Positions 27,555 through 37,010 of a stretch of DNA of 64,000 bases are shown in pieces (position 1 is the stretch's first letter; each line of letters opens with the position of its first letter). The notes under the pieces were generated by a model. It was given only the letters and a program-made list of their open reading frames with translations, was not told the origin of the DNA and did not search any database. The position numbers were made by a program, and so were the translations under genes. Source of the DNA: Corynebacterium kalinowskii (lineage in GTDB: Bacteria > Actinomycetota > Actinomycetes > Mycobacteriales > Mycobacteriaceae); the NCBI RefSeq assembly GCF_009734385.1, contig NZ_CP046452.1, forward strand, positions 2,046,001 to 2,110,000, read 5' to 3'.

Positions 27555-27618
27555 TGATGTACTCCTCGTGTACAGGTATGTGAGCGCAGGCTCTTGAAAT
27601 CAAGAGCCCTAGGGCGTT

Positions 27619-28635
27619 TTACTCAGAATCTTCCGGGTCAAAGTCAATGAACTCGCCGGTCTCAGCGTCGTAGCCTTCGATCTGGGTTGGATCGAAGTCT
27701 TCAGGTGCATCCTTCAGGGTCAAGCCCAGGCCCGCAAGCTTGATCTTGACCTCGTTGATGGACTTCTGACCGAAGTTGCGGATATCCAGCAGATCCGATT
27801 CGGTGCACTCTGCGAGCTCACCAACGGTGTGGATTTCCTGGCGCTTCAGGCAGTTGTAGGAGCGAACAGAGAAGTTCAGGTCCTCAATTGCCATGCTGTA
27901 AGCAGCGATGTGCTCAGTCTCCTGTGGAGATGGGCCGATTTCGATGCCTTCAGCTGCGGTGTTCAGCTCGCGAGCGAGGCCGAACAGCTCAACCAGAGTC
28001 TTGCCTGCAGATGCGAGTGCGTCACGTGCGGAGATGGAGTTCTTAGTCTCAACATCGATGATCAGCTTGTCAAAGTCGGTGCGCTGCTCAACACGAGTAG
28101 CTTCGACCTTGTAGCTCACCTTGAGTACTGGGGAGTAGATCTGGTCAACAGGAATGCGACCGATCTCGGCTCCGCCAGCGTTCAGGGTTGCCGGAACGTA
28201 GCCACGGCCACGCTCGACAATCAGCTCGATGTCCAGGCGACCCTGCTCATTGAGGGTAGCGATGTGCAGATCCGGGTTGTGGATCTCCACACCAGCTGGA
28301 GGCTGAATGTCACCAGCGGTGACCTCGCCTTCGCCAGTCTTGCTCAGGTACATGACCACTGGCTCGTCAGAGTCAGAGGACAGCACAATGCCCTTGATGT
28401 TCAGGATGATGTCGGAGACATCTTCCTTCACACCGTTGATGGTGGTGAACTCGTGGAGCACACCATCGATCTTGACGCTGGTCACTGCTGCACCTGGGAT
28501 AGAGGACAGCAGGGTACGACGCAGCGAGTTACCAAGGGTGTAGCCGAAACCTGGCTCCAGTGGCTCAATGATGAACCGGGAACGAGCTTCGTCGACGAAT
28601 TCCTCGGTGAGGGTAGGACGCTGTGAAATGAGCAT
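27619..28635 (-). CDS. rpoA: DNA-directed RNA polymerase alpha subunit
   Basis: Alpha subunit, scaffold for polymerase assembly. 338 residues: N-terminal dimerisation domain with [20 protein letters not shown], and a C-terminal domain (about 250-315) with [21 protein letters not shown], which binds UP elements and activators. AAGGAG lies before the ATG. Part of the alpha operon. Confidence 0.99.
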   Translation of the reverse strand: MLISQRPTLTEEFVDEARSRFIIEPLEPGFGYTLGNSLRRTLLSSIPGAAVTSVKIDGVLHEFTTINGVKEDVSDIILNIKGIVLSSDSDEPVVMYLSKTGEGEVTAGDIQPPAGVEIHNPDLHIATLNEQGRLDIELIVERGRGYVPATLNAGGAEIGRIPVDQIYSPVLKVSYKVEATRVEQRTDFDKLIIDVETKNSISARDALASAGKTLVELFGLARELNTAAEGIEIGPSPQETEHIAAYSMAIEDLNFSVRSYNCLKRQEIHTVGELAECTESDLLDIRNFGQKSINEVKIKLAGLGLTLKDAPEDFDPTQIEGYDAETGEFIDFDPEDSE

Positions 28636-28728
28636 GAACTTCTCCTTGTGTGACGCCCGCTATTTGACGCCAATAGGCAGTATTTGACTTGATTCCCTAC
28701 CGCACCATTGTAGGTGCGGTTAGGAAGA

Positions 28729-29334
28729 TTACTTCGAGTAGAACTCGACGATCAGCTGTTCGTTGATTGGAACGTCGATCTGAGCGCGCTCTGGCAGCTG
28801 GTGCACGAGAATGCGCAGGGTAGATGGAACGACCTGCAACCATGCTGGCACGATTGCGTCGACGAGGTTATCCTGAGCCTCTTCGAACCAGATCATCTTA
28901 CGAGACTTCTCGCGAACATCGATGATGTCGTACTGAGAAACCTGGAAAGAAGGTACGTTGATCTTCTTGCCGTTCACGGTGAAGTGACCGTGAGAGACGA
29001 GCTGACGTGCCTGGCGACGGGTACGCGCAAGACCTGCACGGTAAACCACGTTGTCAAGGCGAGCCTCAAGCATGATGACCAGATTGTCACCGGTCTTGCC
29101 TGGGCGACGGTTAGCTTCAGCGTAGTAGCGACGGAACTGCTTCTCCATGACGCCGTAGGTGAAGCGAGCCTTCTGCTTCTCCTGCAGCTGGAGGAGGTAC
29201 TCAGACTCCTTGATGCGAGCGCGGCCAGCTTGTCCCGGAGGATAAGGGCGACGCTCGAATGCCATATCTCCGCCGACGAGGTCGACACGGAGGCGACGGG
29301 ACTTACGGGTTACAGGGCCGGTATAACGAGCCAT
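28729..29334 (-). CDS. rpsD: 30S ribosomal protein S4
   Basis: Primary 16S rRNA-binding protein and, in many bacteria, a translational repressor of its operon. 201 residues; begins MARYTGPVTRKSRRLRVDLVGG and lacks the N-terminal CxxC zinc motif, so it is the zinc-free form. S4 domain near residues 95-160. Confidence 0.99.
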   Translation of the reverse strand: MARYTGPVTRKSRRLRVDLVGGDMAFERRPYPPGQAGRARIKESEYLLQLQEKQKARFTYGVMEKQFRRYYAEANRRPGKTGDNLVIMLEARLDNVVYRAGLARTRRQARQLVSHGHFTVNGKKINVPSFQVSQYDIIDVREKSRKMIWFEEAQDNLVDAIVPAWLQVVPSTLRILVHQLPERAQIDVPINEQLIVEFYSK

Positions 29335-29359
29335 AGTTTGTTACTCTTCCTTTCCCTGA

Positions 29360-29764
29360 TTAAACGCGACGGCGCTTAGGCGGACGGCAGCCATTGTGTG
29401 GCTGTGGGGTGACGTCGGTGATGGAACCGACCTCAAGACCCGCGGTGGACAGGGAACGGATTGCGGTCTCGCGACCAGAGCCTGGGCCCTTAACGTAGAC
29501 GTCAACCTTCTTCATGCCGTGCTCCATTGCCTTACGTGCGGCAGACTCAGCAGCCATCTGTGCAGCGAATGGGGTGGACTTGCGGGAACCCTTGAAGCCG
29601 ACGTGGCCGGAGGATGCCCAAGAAATAACAGCACCGGATGGGTCCGTGATGGACACGATGGTGTTGTTGAAGGTGGACTTGATGTATGCGGCGCCCTGCG
29701 CCACATTCTTCTTTACGACGCGACGGCCAGTGCGGCGCGCGCCAGAGCGTGCTTTAGGAGGCAT
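29360..29764 (-). CDS. rpsK: 30S ribosomal protein S11
   Basis: Platform protein of the small subunit, 134 residues. Conserved [16 protein letters not shown] and the C-terminal [18 protein letters not shown]. Separated from rpsM by 2 nt. Confidence 0.99.
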   Translation of the reverse strand: MPPKARSGARRTGRRVVKKNVAQGAAYIKSTFNNTIVSITDPSGAVISWASSGHVGFKGSRKSTPFAAQMAAESAARKAMEHGMKKVDVYVKGPGSGRETAIRSLSTAGLEVGSITDVTPQPHNGCRPPKRRRV

Positions 29765-29766
29765 TT

Positions 29767-30135
29767 TTACTTCTTCTTTCCGGCGATCGTCTTCTTAGGA
29801 CCCTTACGCGTGCGAGCGTTGGTCTTGGTGCGCTGACCACGAACTGGGAGGCCACGACGGTGGCGCAGACCCTGGTAGGAGCCGATCTCAATCTTGCGAC
29901 GGATGTCGGCTGCTACCTGGCGGCGGAGGTCACCCTCGACCTTCCAGGTGGCTTCGATAACGTCACGCAGAGCAGCAATTTGCTCATCGGTGAGGTTGTC
30001 GGTGCGCAGATCAGGAGAGATGCCAGTCTCTTCCAGCAGCTTGGCAGCACGGGCTGGGCCGATGCCGTAGATGTAGGTAAGTGCTACCTCCATACGCTTG
30101 TTGCGTGGGAGGTCAACACCAGCTAGACGTGCCAT
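29767..30135 (-). CDS. rpsM: 30S ribosomal protein S13
   Basis: Head protein contacting tRNA and the large subunit. 122 residues from the ATG at 30135 ([24 protein letters not shown]); the open frame upstream to 30255 has no homology and is not used. C-terminal [17 protein letters not shown] is diagnostic. First gene of the alpha operon; no rpmJ lies between it and infA. Confidence 0.98.
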   Translation of the reverse strand: MARLAGVDLPRNKRMEVALTYIYGIGPARAAKLLEETGISPDLRTDNLTDEQIAALRDVIEATWKVEGDLRRQVAADIRRKIEIGSYQGLRHRRGLPVRGQRTKTNARTRKGPKKTIAGKKK

Positions 30136-30346
30136 ATTGGTACGTGCCTTTCCGGTTGTTGCGGTGGTTTTCTCCACATTCATCCCCGTCTCATAGCGCT
30201 TCACCCGGACGGATAGGCCGGATAGTGGGCTACGCAAACACAGGGCTCCAGCCACCGTAGCTAGAGGTAGAAGTAGTGCCTGTTAGCGACGCTTTTCGAC
30301 GCCGCTGCAGTTCAAAGCACCTGGAATGTGAAGGCGAATGATTTAT

Positions 30347-30565
30347 TTACTTGTAGCGGTAGACAATGCGACCGCGGGTCAGGTCGTACGGAGACAGCTC
30401 CACGACGACGCGATCCTCAGGAAGAATGCGGATGTAGTGCTGACGCATCTTGCCCGAGATGTGAGCAAGTACTTTGTGTCCGTTATCGAGCTCGACACGG
30501 AACATTGCATTCGGCAAAGGCTCGATAATCTTGCCCTCAACCTCAATTGCGCCTTCTTTAGCCAT
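30347..30565 (-). CDS. infA: Translation initiation factor IF-1
   Basis: 72-residue OB-fold factor that occupies the A site in initiation. [29 protein letters not shown] is the family signature. The ATG at 30565 is used; GGAGG lies only 2 nt before it, an unusually close spacing. A 211-nt spacer to rpsM carries one copy of the 13-mer motif (30291-30303) and no gene. Confidence 0.98.
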   Translation of the reverse strand: MAKEGAIEVEGKIIEPLPNAMFRVELDNGHKVLAHISGKMRQHYIRILPEDRVVVELSPYDLTRGRIVYRYK

Positions 30566-30690
30566 ATCCTCCGCTTCCCCGGTATTCACAAGCTAAATAC
30601 CTGGTAGATGTCACCGTTGTGTGCGATACATCGGTGGGCGCATGCACTAGTACATACACCAACGGATAAGGTTACAGGTAAGGGCTGACA

Positions 30691-30725
30691 AAAAGCAAGA
30701 CCGCACCCTAGCACAGGATGCGGTC
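30691..30725 (-). terminator. Rho-independent terminator after the 249-aa L,D-transpeptidase gene
   Basis: GACCGCATCC and GGGTGCGGTC (one mismatch) form the stem; TTGCTTTTT follows on the minus strand. It lies about 25 nt past the stop. Confidence 0.88.
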
Positions 30726-30750
30726 GCTTGCAGGTATGACGCGTGATGCC

Positions 30751-31500
30751 TTAGTAGACGTACACCATCTCGCCGACCTGAAGGTCGTTGAAGAATGCTG
30801 CGGAGTCTTCGTAGAGCAGGTGGACACAGCCGTGAGACAGCCAATCAATGCGACCTGCATGGAAGGCAATGCCATTGTGGGTGAAATACACCGAGTTTGG
30901 CATCGGCGCGTTATTGAACTCGTAGGAAATTTCGTCCTTCACCTTGCGGGTGACGTAGAAAGTGCCACTTGGGGTTTCCCAACCTGCGGCGCCATGCGAA
31001 ACAGGCACTGGCCCGTAGGAGATTTCGCCACCTCGCTGAAGCCAGGCACGGTTACCGGCCTTGTCCAGGCAGGCACGTGCCTGCGGTGGGCAAGAGCCAC
31101 GATCGATCTGCGGTGCTGGAGCGGGTGCAGGGGCTGGCTCTTCAACAACTGGCGCTGGAGCAGGGGCCGGAGCGGGCGCAGGGGCTGGTGCCGGCATCTT
31201 GGATTCCAGCAGGCCTGGGAAGTGGAAACGAAGATTATCATCGGCAGCCTTGCGAAGTGCGTCGCGCTGCGCTGCTGGCAGGCCGGCGGTGGAGTTGTAC
31301 ACGGCGTTGCGCGCGTTCCAAGCCGCCTCGGCAGCAAAGTCAGACGAGCCTGCCTGGAAGTCGGAGGACCCATTCTGAATGTTTGCAGGAAGGTCAGCAG
31401 CCATAGCCGGCTGACTCAAAACCGCGGACGCGGCTACCACAGTGGAGGCCGCGATCGCCGCGCGGCGCTTGAATGCAGAAGGCTTACGGTGCTTACTCAT
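30751..31500 (-). CDS. L,D-transpeptidase (YkuD), secreted
   Basis: Forms 3-3 peptidoglycan cross-links or attaches proteins to peptidoglycan. 249 residues: signal peptide (cleavage near AMA at residue 34), a low-complexity Pro-Ala linker (about 105-130) and a C-terminal YkuD domain with FHAGRIDWLSHGCVHL (catalytic Cys225). Start ATG at 31500, used because a TATACT -10 ends 8 nt before it with TTGAGT 19 nt further up, which suggests a leaderless mRNA; the frame beyond is unsupported. Follows a second L,D-transpeptidase gene in the same direction. Confidence 0.92.
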   Translation of the reverse strand: MSKHRKPSAFKRRAAIAASTVVAASAVLSQPAMAADLPANIQNGSSDFQAGSSDFAAEAAWNARNAVYNSTAGLPAAQRDALRKAADDNLRFHFPGLLESKMPAPAPAPAPAPAPAPVVEEPAPAPAPAPQIDRGSCPPQARACLDKAGNRAWLQRGGEISYGPVPVSHGAAGWETPSGTFYVTRKVKDEISYEFNNAPMPNSVYFTHNGIAFHAGRIDWLSHGCVHLLYEDSAAFFNDLQVGEMVYVY

Positions 31501-31508
31501 GACTACGG

Positions 31509-31539
31509 AGTATATGCCATTTTCGGTAGGTTTACTCAA
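31509..31539 (-). promoter_or_regulatory. Promoter of the 249-aa L,D-transpeptidase gene
   Basis: On the minus strand TTGAGT (31539-31534) and TATACT (31514-31509) are spaced by 19 nt. The start codon lies 8 nt after the -10 and no ribosome binding site is visible, so the mRNA is probably leaderless, as is common in Corynebacterium. Confidence 0.6.
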
Positions 31540-31566
31540 ATTGAAATCGTCAATTATGCGCAAAGA

Positions 31567-32130
31567 TCAAAAAATAACTACTTCGTCAGTCACCTTCAGC
31601 TGATGAAAATAATGCCTGGCATCATGTTCCGTGAGATGGATGCAACCGTGTGACATCTGTTCAAGATCACCTTGATGGAACGCAATGCCAAGCGGACTGA
31701 AGTAGGTCGACCACGGCATGGGTTCGAGATCAAATTCGTAAGACACCTCGTCCTTGACGTGGCGCATTACATGAAACTGTCCGTGCGGTGTTTCCCAGCC
31801 TGGACGCCCAGAATTGAGGCTTACGGGACCGTATTCGACGTTGCCACCACGTTGCAACCATGACTTTCGCGCGGTCAGATCTACACAGGCTCGCGCGGTG
31901 GGTGGGCATTTTTGGTAGTTGGGTTCGATTGTCGCAACTGGGGTAGGCGTAGGGGTGGATACGATGACATCGGAGATCTCAGCTTCGGCGACGATATTCT
32001 CGACAACCACTGGCTCGTCTTGCTGGCCCAATCCAGCCACGCTCGTGCCGAGGACGGCAATAGTGGTGAAGTATCCGGCCACAACAACTGCGGTCGGATT
32101 TCCATCCCTCATCTTCGACATTAGCTTCAC
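31567..32130 (-). CDS. L,D-transpeptidase (YkuD), second copy
   Basis: 187-residue paralogue of the neighbouring gene with a short N-terminal anchor or signal (about residues 12-33, TAVVVAGYFTTIAVLGTSVAG) and a YkuD domain ending FHQGDLEQMSHGCIHL (catalytic Cys163). It lacks the Pro-Ala linker of the neighbour. The shared CPPxARACxDxxxRxxWLQRGG segment shows common origin. Start uncertain: GTG at 32130 with AGGA upstream, or ATG at 32121 or 32112. The 66-nt gap to the other gene holds that gene's promoter. Confidence 0.88.
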   Translation of the reverse strand: MKLMSKMRDGNPTAVVVAGYFTTIAVLGTSVAGLGQQDEPVVVENIVAEAEISDVIVSTPTPTPVATIEPNYQKCPPTARACVDLTARKSWLQRGGNVEYGPVSLNSGRPGWETPHGQFHVMRHVKDEVSYEFDLEPMPWSTYFSPLGIAFHQGDLEQMSHGCIHLTEHDARHYFHQLKVTDEVVIF

Positions 32131-32164
32131 GACTGTGAATCCTAACCGACAAGCAGCAAGAGCA

Positions 32165-32962
32165 CTATTCCTGGCGAGGAGTCAAAATGCGTGGCCCACC
32201 AGCGGTCGCAGCGACCGTGTGTTCCCAGTGGGCAGCGAATGAACCGTCGAGGGTAACGACTGTCCAATCGTCCTCCAATACTGCGGAATCTTCCGTGCCC
32301 AAAGTCAGCATCGGTTCAATGGCTAGCACTGATCCTTCCTGGATCATCGGACCGCGCCCTGGCTTGCCCTCATTGGCAAGGTACGGGTCTTCATGCATTG
32401 TCCGACCGATTCCATGTCCACCGTAGCCATCGACGATGCCCAGGTGCACGTCGAAAAGCTGCTCGGCCTTACGCGTGGCAACCTCGAGTGCGTGGGAGAC
32501 GTCCGTGAGGCGGTTGCCCGGGCGCATGGCCTTGAGTCCCTCCATCAGCACCCATTCGGTGGCGCGGTTGAGCTTATCGACGTCCTCGTCAAGCTCACCG
32601 ATGCCGAACGACCAAGCCGAGTCCCCTACCCACCCGTCAAATGTGGCACCACAATCGATGGAGACGAGGTCACCGCTTTGGAGAACTGTTTCGTTATTTG
32701 GGATACCGTGGACGATCACTTCGTTTACGGACGCGCAGATTGAACCTGGGAAACCGTGGTATCCGAGGAACGTCGGGATGGCCCCGGCTGCCCGAATGGT
32801 TTCCTCAGCTACCTGGTCGAGCTCCAATGTGCTCACCCCTGGCTTTGCCGCCGCTTTCACGGCTTGCAAAGTGCGGCCGACGATCTCACCGGCGGCTTGC
32901 ATGGCATCCAACTCGCCCGGAGTTTTTGCTGCGATCGTCTTGTTCTTTTTGCGAAATCCCAT
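32165..32962 (-). CDS. map: Methionine aminopeptidase, type I
   Basis: Removes N-terminal Met from new proteins. 265 residues; predicted metal ligands Asp103, Asp114, His183, Glu216 and Glu247, with His85 in IVHGIP and His190. Begins [21 protein letters not shown]; a short form without the SH3-like N-terminal extension. Follows adk in the secY-adk-map string, but a hairpin lies between. Confidence 0.97.
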   Translation of the reverse strand: MGFRKKNKTIAAKTPGELDAMQAAGEIVGRTLQAVKAAAKPGVSTLELDQVAEETIRAAGAIPTFLGYHGFPGSICASVNEVIVHGIPNNETVLQSGDLVSIDCGATFDGWVGDSAWSFGIGELDEDVDKLNRATEWVLMEGLKAMRPGNRLTDVSHALEVATRKAEQLFDVHLGIVDGYGGHGIGRTMHEDPYLANEGKPGRGPMIQEGSVLAIEPMLTLGTEDSAVLEDDWTVVTLDGSFAAHWEHTVAATAGGPRILTPRQE

Positions 32963-32981
32963 AGTTTCCTACTCAATGTGA

Positions 32982-33011
32982 AAAGCCGACTGCAGTAATG
33001 CGCAGTCGGCT
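32982..33011 (-). terminator. Hairpin between adk and map
   Basis: AGCCGACTGC and GCAGTCGGCT form a perfect 10-bp stem with an 8-nt loop, followed by TTTTCAC on the minus strand. The short U-tract, 16 nt past the adk stop and 20 nt before the map start, suggests partial termination or an RNA-processing site that lowers map relative to secY-adk. Confidence 0.7.
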
Positions 33012-33026
33012 TCTAGTGTGGAAGTT

Positions 33027-33572
33027 TTACTTTCCGAGAGCTTCCATCGTGCGAGCGTTAATGTCCTCAACGCTGCCCTCTGCTGCGATGGCAATGATCT
33101 GGTCACCGTAGTGATCAATCAGTGGCGCAGTCTCATCGCGGTAGACGCCAAGACGGGTGCGGATGGTTTCCTCGTTATCATCTGCACGGCCGCGAGCGAG
33201 CATGCGCTCTACGACGACGTCTTCGGACACCTGGAAGTTGACGACACCGTCGAGCTTTTCGCCGGCCTTAGCCAGGAGCTCTTCGAGGATGTCAGCCTGC
33301 TCGACCGTGCGTGGGAAGCCGTCCAGCAGGAAGCCATCCTTGGCATCATCTTCGGCCAGGCGAGACTCAACCATACGGGCAGTCACATCGGTTGGGACGA
33401 GCTTGCCAGCGTCGATGTAAGACTTTGCCTCGACACCGAGTGGGGTGCCTTCGCCGATGTTTGCGCGGAACAGATCGCCAGTGGAGATGTGGGGAATGCC
33501 CAGCTTCTCGGAGAGAATTGCGGCCTGGGTGCCCTTGCCTGCGCCCGGAGGGCCAAGGAGTACGAGTCTCAT
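33027..33572 (-). CDS. adk: Adenylate kinase
   Basis: Converts AMP and ATP to two ADP. 181 residues, short-lid actinobacterial form, P-loop GPPGAGKGT at residues 7-15, DGFPRT segment (about 85-90) and a lid without the zinc cysteines. The ATG overlaps the secY stop as ATGA. Confidence 0.98.
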   Translation of the reverse strand: MRLVLLGPPGAGKGTQAAILSEKLGIPHISTGDLFRANIGEGTPLGVEAKSYIDAGKLVPTDVTARMVESRLAEDDAKDGFLLDGFPRTVEQADILEELLAKAGEKLDGVVNFQVSEDVVVERMLARGRADDNEETIRTRLGVYRDETAPLIDHYGDQIIAIAAEGSVEDINARTMEALGK

Positions 33573-34891
33573 TTAAGGAATCCTTCGTAGTTGCTTTGGA
33601 GGAGCTGGCTCTCGATCTGCTTGACTGTGGTCAGTGCGACAGAGACGAGAATCAAGATGGCCGTGCCACCGAAAGGCGTTGAACTTGCCGCGCCCGAGCT
33701 CACACCAAGATCCATCATGATGTTTGGAAGAACCGCGATGATGCCCAGGTAAAGGGCACCCACGAACAGCAGTCGGTTCATCACATATCCAAGGTACTCT
33801 GCGGTAGGTCGGCCCGGGCGAATACCCGGAATAAAACCACCATATTTCTTCATGTTGTCCGCTTGTTCGTTCGGATCGTACTGAACAGAGACGTAGAAGT
33901 AAGAGAAGAAGATGATGAGGGCAAAGTAGCCCAGGATGTACTGCCACGAAGATGGTGTCTGCAGGTACTGGATCACGTTGCGCTGCCACCAGTTATCCGG
34001 AACCGTAGTGGAACTGGAGTTGATGATTTGGGTGATGAGGACCGGGACGTACATCAGGGAGGAAGCGAAGATCACTGGGATCACGCCAGCCTGGTTCACC
34101 TTCAGTGGCAGGTACGTAGAGGTACCACCGTACTGGCGACGTCCCACCATACGCTTGGCGTACTGAACCGGAATGCGACGCTGACCTTGCTCAATGAAGA
34201 TAACACCGACAACAAGAATGAACACCGCCACCAGCACGAGGGAGAATGTCATCGTGCCGGAGGAACGGTAAATATTCATGCCATCGGAAGGAAGACGAGT
34301 AGCGATACCTGCGAAGATCAGCAGCGACATGCCATTACCGATACCCCGATCGGTCATCAGCTCGCCAATCCACATCACCAAGACCGCGCCCGCAGTCATG
34401 GTAACCACCAGGATGATGAGGTCAAAGATGTTTCGGTCCGACTTAAGGACCTCAATTCCTTGCCCCAACAGCTGCTGGCGATCAGCCAGCGCGACAATGC
34501 CAGAGGATTGCAAGAGAGCAAGAGCTACCGTGAGATAACGCGTGTACTGCGTCATCTTCGTCTGGCCGGACTGCCCCTCTTTTTTCAGCTCCTCAAAGTG
34601 CGGAATAACCACGGTGAGCAGCTGCACAATAATCGACGCCGTAATGTACGGCATGATGCCGATGGCAAAGATCGACAGCTGCAGCAGCGCACCACCGGAG
34701 AACAAGTTAATCAGCGAGTAAACGCTGCCTTGGTCTTCTGTGAGTTGGCGCAGACGGCCCGCAATGGAGGCGTAGTCGACACCTGGCGATGGAATCTGTG
34801 CACCGACGCGATACAAGATGATCATCGCGATGGTGAACAAAATCTTCTTTCGAAGATCCACATCCTTAAATGCTGAAATAAGGGCGGACAC
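33569..34891 (-). CDS. secY: Preprotein translocase subunit SecY
   Basis: Ten-helix protein-conducting channel of the Sec system. 440 residues with the plug region after TM1, the cytosolic loops [17 protein letters not shown] (C4) and [25 protein letters not shown] (C5, quoted in part) that bind SecA and the ribosome. The GTG start has AGGAGGATAA upstream. First gene of secY-adk-map, here cut off from rplO by cargo genes. Confidence 0.98.
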   Translation of the reverse strand: MSALISAFKDVDLRKKILFTIAMIILYRVGAQIPSPGVDYASIAGRLRQLTEDQGSVYSLINLFSGGALLQLSIFAIGIMPYITASIIVQLLTVVIPHFEELKKEGQSGQTKMTQYTRYLTVALALLQSSGIVALADRQQLLGQGIEVLKSDRNIFDLIILVVTMTAGAVLVMWIGELMTDRGIGNGMSLLIFAGIATRLPSDGMNIYRSSGTMTFSLVLVAVFILVVGVIFIEQGQRRIPVQYAKRMVGRRQYGGTSTYLPLKVNQAGVIPVIFASSLMYVPVLITQIINSSSTTVPDNWWQRNVIQYLQTPSSWQYILGYFALIIFFSYFYVSVQYDPNEQADNMKKYGGFIPGIRPGRPTAEYLGYVMNRLLFVGALYLGIIAVLPNIMMDLGVSSGAASSTPFGGTAILILVSVALTTVKQIESQLLQSNYEGFLK

Positions 34892-35227
34892 TTATCCTCC
34901 TGGCCCTCCTTCTCCACTGTCAGGGAAAGGAGAGGGTGTAATTGAGTTCAGTTACGCCACGCACAAAAGGGCGCGACAGAGATACAACACGGCAACTTTA
35001 CCAGGATCATCCGATGATAGGAACTCTTGGCGTGCACTTAGGGCCCACTGGGGACACCAAACTGCCGGGCTGCCACAAGTGATTGGCTTCTAAATTAACC
35101 AAATACTAGAAAGACGGAGTAGCACCCGCGATATCCACTTCGATTGAAGCCGGATAATCCGTGTGCTACTCCGACGATCGGATGTTACTTATCGAAAGTG
35201 GGACACCCTACCGCTAGCTGGAAACCG
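34892..35227. other. 336-nt intergenic region upstream of secY
   Basis: No gene seen on either strand. It holds the terminator of the DUF2202 gene (35109-35173) and must carry the secY promoter. A palindromic ATCATC-C-GATGAT lies near 35006-35018. A run TGGTAAAGTT on the minus strand is a candidate extended -10 for secY, without a convincing -35. Confidence 0.6.
35109..35173 (-). terminator. Terminator after the DUF2202 gene
   Basis: CGGAGTAGCAC (35173-35163) and GTGCTACTCCG (35125-35115) are perfect 11-bp complements, loop 37 nt, followed by TCTTTCT on the minus strand. It lies about 55 nt after the stop codon. Confidence 0.75.
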
Positions 35228-35854
35228 CTACCCGCGACCGCCACGCCAACCGTTTCCGCCGCCATCGTAATGGCGGCCTTGACGACCTTGCTTACCCTGG
35301 CCAGACTTTTGGCCTGCCCCAGCCTCAAAGGCCGCAAGGTGGTTCTTGGATCCGGCAAGCAGTCGGCCGTATACGTCCTTCAACACCTGATCCTCAGTCT
35401 CGGCCATTACCTTCTCCAAGTCAGCGATGTCACGGCGCTCCAATTCAGCACCAACCTTGAATGCTGCGTCCTGAGATTCGAGCCCACGTGCGAGCCAGTC
35501 ATCGTAGAGCTTTTGGATATCAGCGTTCTCGTACTTGCCAGCGACGGAAGCATCCGGGCGCGCTACTCCCAATCGGTCAAGTTGCGCTGCAACCAGTCCA
35601 TTGTGCTTAGTCTCCGCCTTGGAGATATTGGAGAATTTGCGGCTACCCCACTTCTCGCCCAGCGCGACATACAAATCCTGAGCCATGCGTTCCTCTTCGA
35701 ACATCATCCTCAAGTTAGCCACATCTTGAGAATCCGCAGGGATGCTCACCACCACATCCGACACCTGCGCTGACGCGGCAGTCGCTCCAGTTACGCTCAG
35801 CGTAGCGACGATAACCCCGCCAACGAGCGCTTTTGCTACACCATGAACAGACAT
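35228..35854 (-). CDS. Secreted DUF2202 ferritin-like protein
   Basis: 208 residues: signal peptide (cleavage near ASA at residue 29), then a four-helix DUF2202 domain (about 45-170) with the paired Glu/His pattern of ferritin-like folds (MFEEERMAQDLYVALGEKWG; ISKAETKHNGLV; LERRDIADLEKVM; KNHLAAFE). The C-terminus is Gly/Arg/Gln-rich and basic. Members may bind metal, but no function is established. AAGGAAAGGGG precedes the ATG. A perfect operator-like inverted repeat lies 55 nt upstream (35909-35932), so the gene is likely switched by a dedicated repressor. Confidence 0.85.
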   Translation of the reverse strand: MSVHGVAKALVGGVIVATLSVTGATAASAQVSDVVVSIPADSQDVANLRMMFEEERMAQDLYVALGEKWGSRKFSNISKAETKHNGLVAAQLDRLGVARPDASVAGKYENADIQKLYDDWLARGLESQDAAFKVGAELERRDIADLEKVMAETEDQVLKDVYGRLLAGSKNHLAAFEAGAGQKSGQGKQGRQGRHYDGGGNGWRGGRG

Positions 35855-35896
35855 TTCTGCCCCTTTCCTTGATGGTTTCCTATTTCTTGATACACC

Positions 35897-35932
35897 TCCA
35901 TTATCCCCTCACTTTTACAAATGTAAAAGTGA
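35897..35932 (-). promoter_or_regulatory. Operator-promoter of the DUF2202 gene
   Basis: TCACTTTTACA (35909-35919) and TGTAAAAGTGA (35922-35932) form a perfect 11-bp inverted repeat with a 2-nt centre. On the minus strand GATAAT follows within 12 nt as a -10, and the repeat covers the -35 position. This arrangement is typical of repression. It does not match the DtxR, LexA, McbR, AmtR or GlxR consensus that I know. Confidence 0.75.
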
Positions 35933-36136
35933 TTCACATCGCTATTTATGCACGTCAGAGCCATATCTGCCATGTTCCTGGGAACGATGTGGGACTTGGA
36001 ACTTTCTCCAGACTCTCAACATTCGCAAATCCCCAGGACATCCCGTTTCCCCACTGTGTCAACCGTAGAATCACATCAAATCGGAAACAACACTACCCCC
36101 AGACAGGTGAGCGCAACTCACAGCAAAAGTGATGAT

Positions 36137-36832
36137 CTAAAAGGGGGCACCGATGGCTCGAGATCCGGAGACTCGCTGCTGACCAATATCTGCCCCATTT
36201 CCGGCGCGAAGCCCAGCATCAAAAGCATCCGGTCGAAGTCCTCCCCGGGACCTAATCTCGTGTAGATGCAGGTTGTTCTGCGAAAGGTAAGCGACTTGGG
36301 CCAGGTAGGCCAGGTGGGCGTCGTCGATAAGCGCCAGTCCTTGTCCTGGAACAGCACTGACAGCCGTCTCTTCGGCATCGACGAGCCGCTGGCTGATGCG
36401 ACAGATAAATCCCGACATGAAGGAACGACGTGCTTTCACAGTGCTCCACTCGTCGGTGATGCGACGCGCGCCACTGAGCATCGACAAGCGAAGCATCGAA
36501 TACAGCATCTCCACGCGGTCGAGGTGCTTTGGCAGCCCAAACAGCGTCACTGAGTAGATCCGTGAGGGGCGGGGCCCAGTATTGAAACCGACACAGTGCA
36601 GCACCTCCCCCAGGCTGATGAGCAGCGACGCTTGCATACCGGAATAGCTGCCGTCGATTGCAAAGGTTCGCATCGTGACGCTTTCATCGTCGTGATCTAG
36701 CTCGCTCCGGTCGATCCCGTACTGTGCAATGAGCGCAAAGGCCTTGTCGTAGAACACGTCCCCCTCAGGTGTGCCCTGTTGATCTTCCGCCTGTGCCAGC
36801 AGTTTGCGAATTCGTTCTTTGATCTTCTCCAT
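36137..36832 (-). CDS. DUF2786-containing protein
   Basis: 231 residues. N-terminal DUF2786 helices (MEKIKERIRKLLAQAEDQQGTPEGDVFYDKAF...YGIDRSEL) followed by a DUF7168-like region (residues about 60-200). No signal peptide or catalytic motif that I recognise. The ATG at 36832 has AAGGGGGAGAA just before it, the same G-rich type used by the ESX genes; the frame to 36964 is not supported. Sits alone between the DUF2202 gene and rplO inside the broken spc operon. Function unknown. Confidence 0.8.
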   Translation of the reverse strand: MEKIKERIRKLLAQAEDQQGTPEGDVFYDKAFALIAQYGIDRSELDHDDESVTMRTFAIDGSYSGMQASLLISLGEVLHCVGFNTGPRPSRIYSVTLFGLPKHLDRVEMLYSMLRLSMLSGARRITDEWSTVKARRSFMSGFICRISQRLVDAEETAVSAVPGQGLALIDDAHLAYLAQVAYLSQNNLHLHEIRSRGGLRPDAFDAGLRAGNGADIGQQRVSGSRAIGAPF

Positions 36833-36961
36833 TTCTCCCCCTTGTTGTCGGTGCCAGTTAGATGTATCGCACCAACCTGCTGCTTGTCGACGCCCCTGCC
36901 GTGCAGCCTGTGGATAACTACCCATCTTCTGGATACTGTGGACAACTTTTATCCAGGCATG

Positions 36962-36993
36962 CAAAAAGCCCGCCCCAAAAGATGGGACGGGCT
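36962..36993 (-). terminator. Rho-independent terminator after rplO
   Basis: AGCCCGTCCC and GGGGCGGGCT form a 10-bp stem (one mismatch) followed by TTTTTGC on the minus strand, 18 nt after the rplO stop. It ends the rpsH-rplO transcript, so secY must be transcribed separately. Confidence 0.9.
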
Positions 36994-37010
36994 GCTTGCA
37001 ATTCTAGCTC

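Noticed and set aside
30136..30346. Searched for rpmJ (L36) between rpsM and infA
   Set aside because: No frame encodes the short Cys-containing L36 sequence; the gene must be elsewhere.
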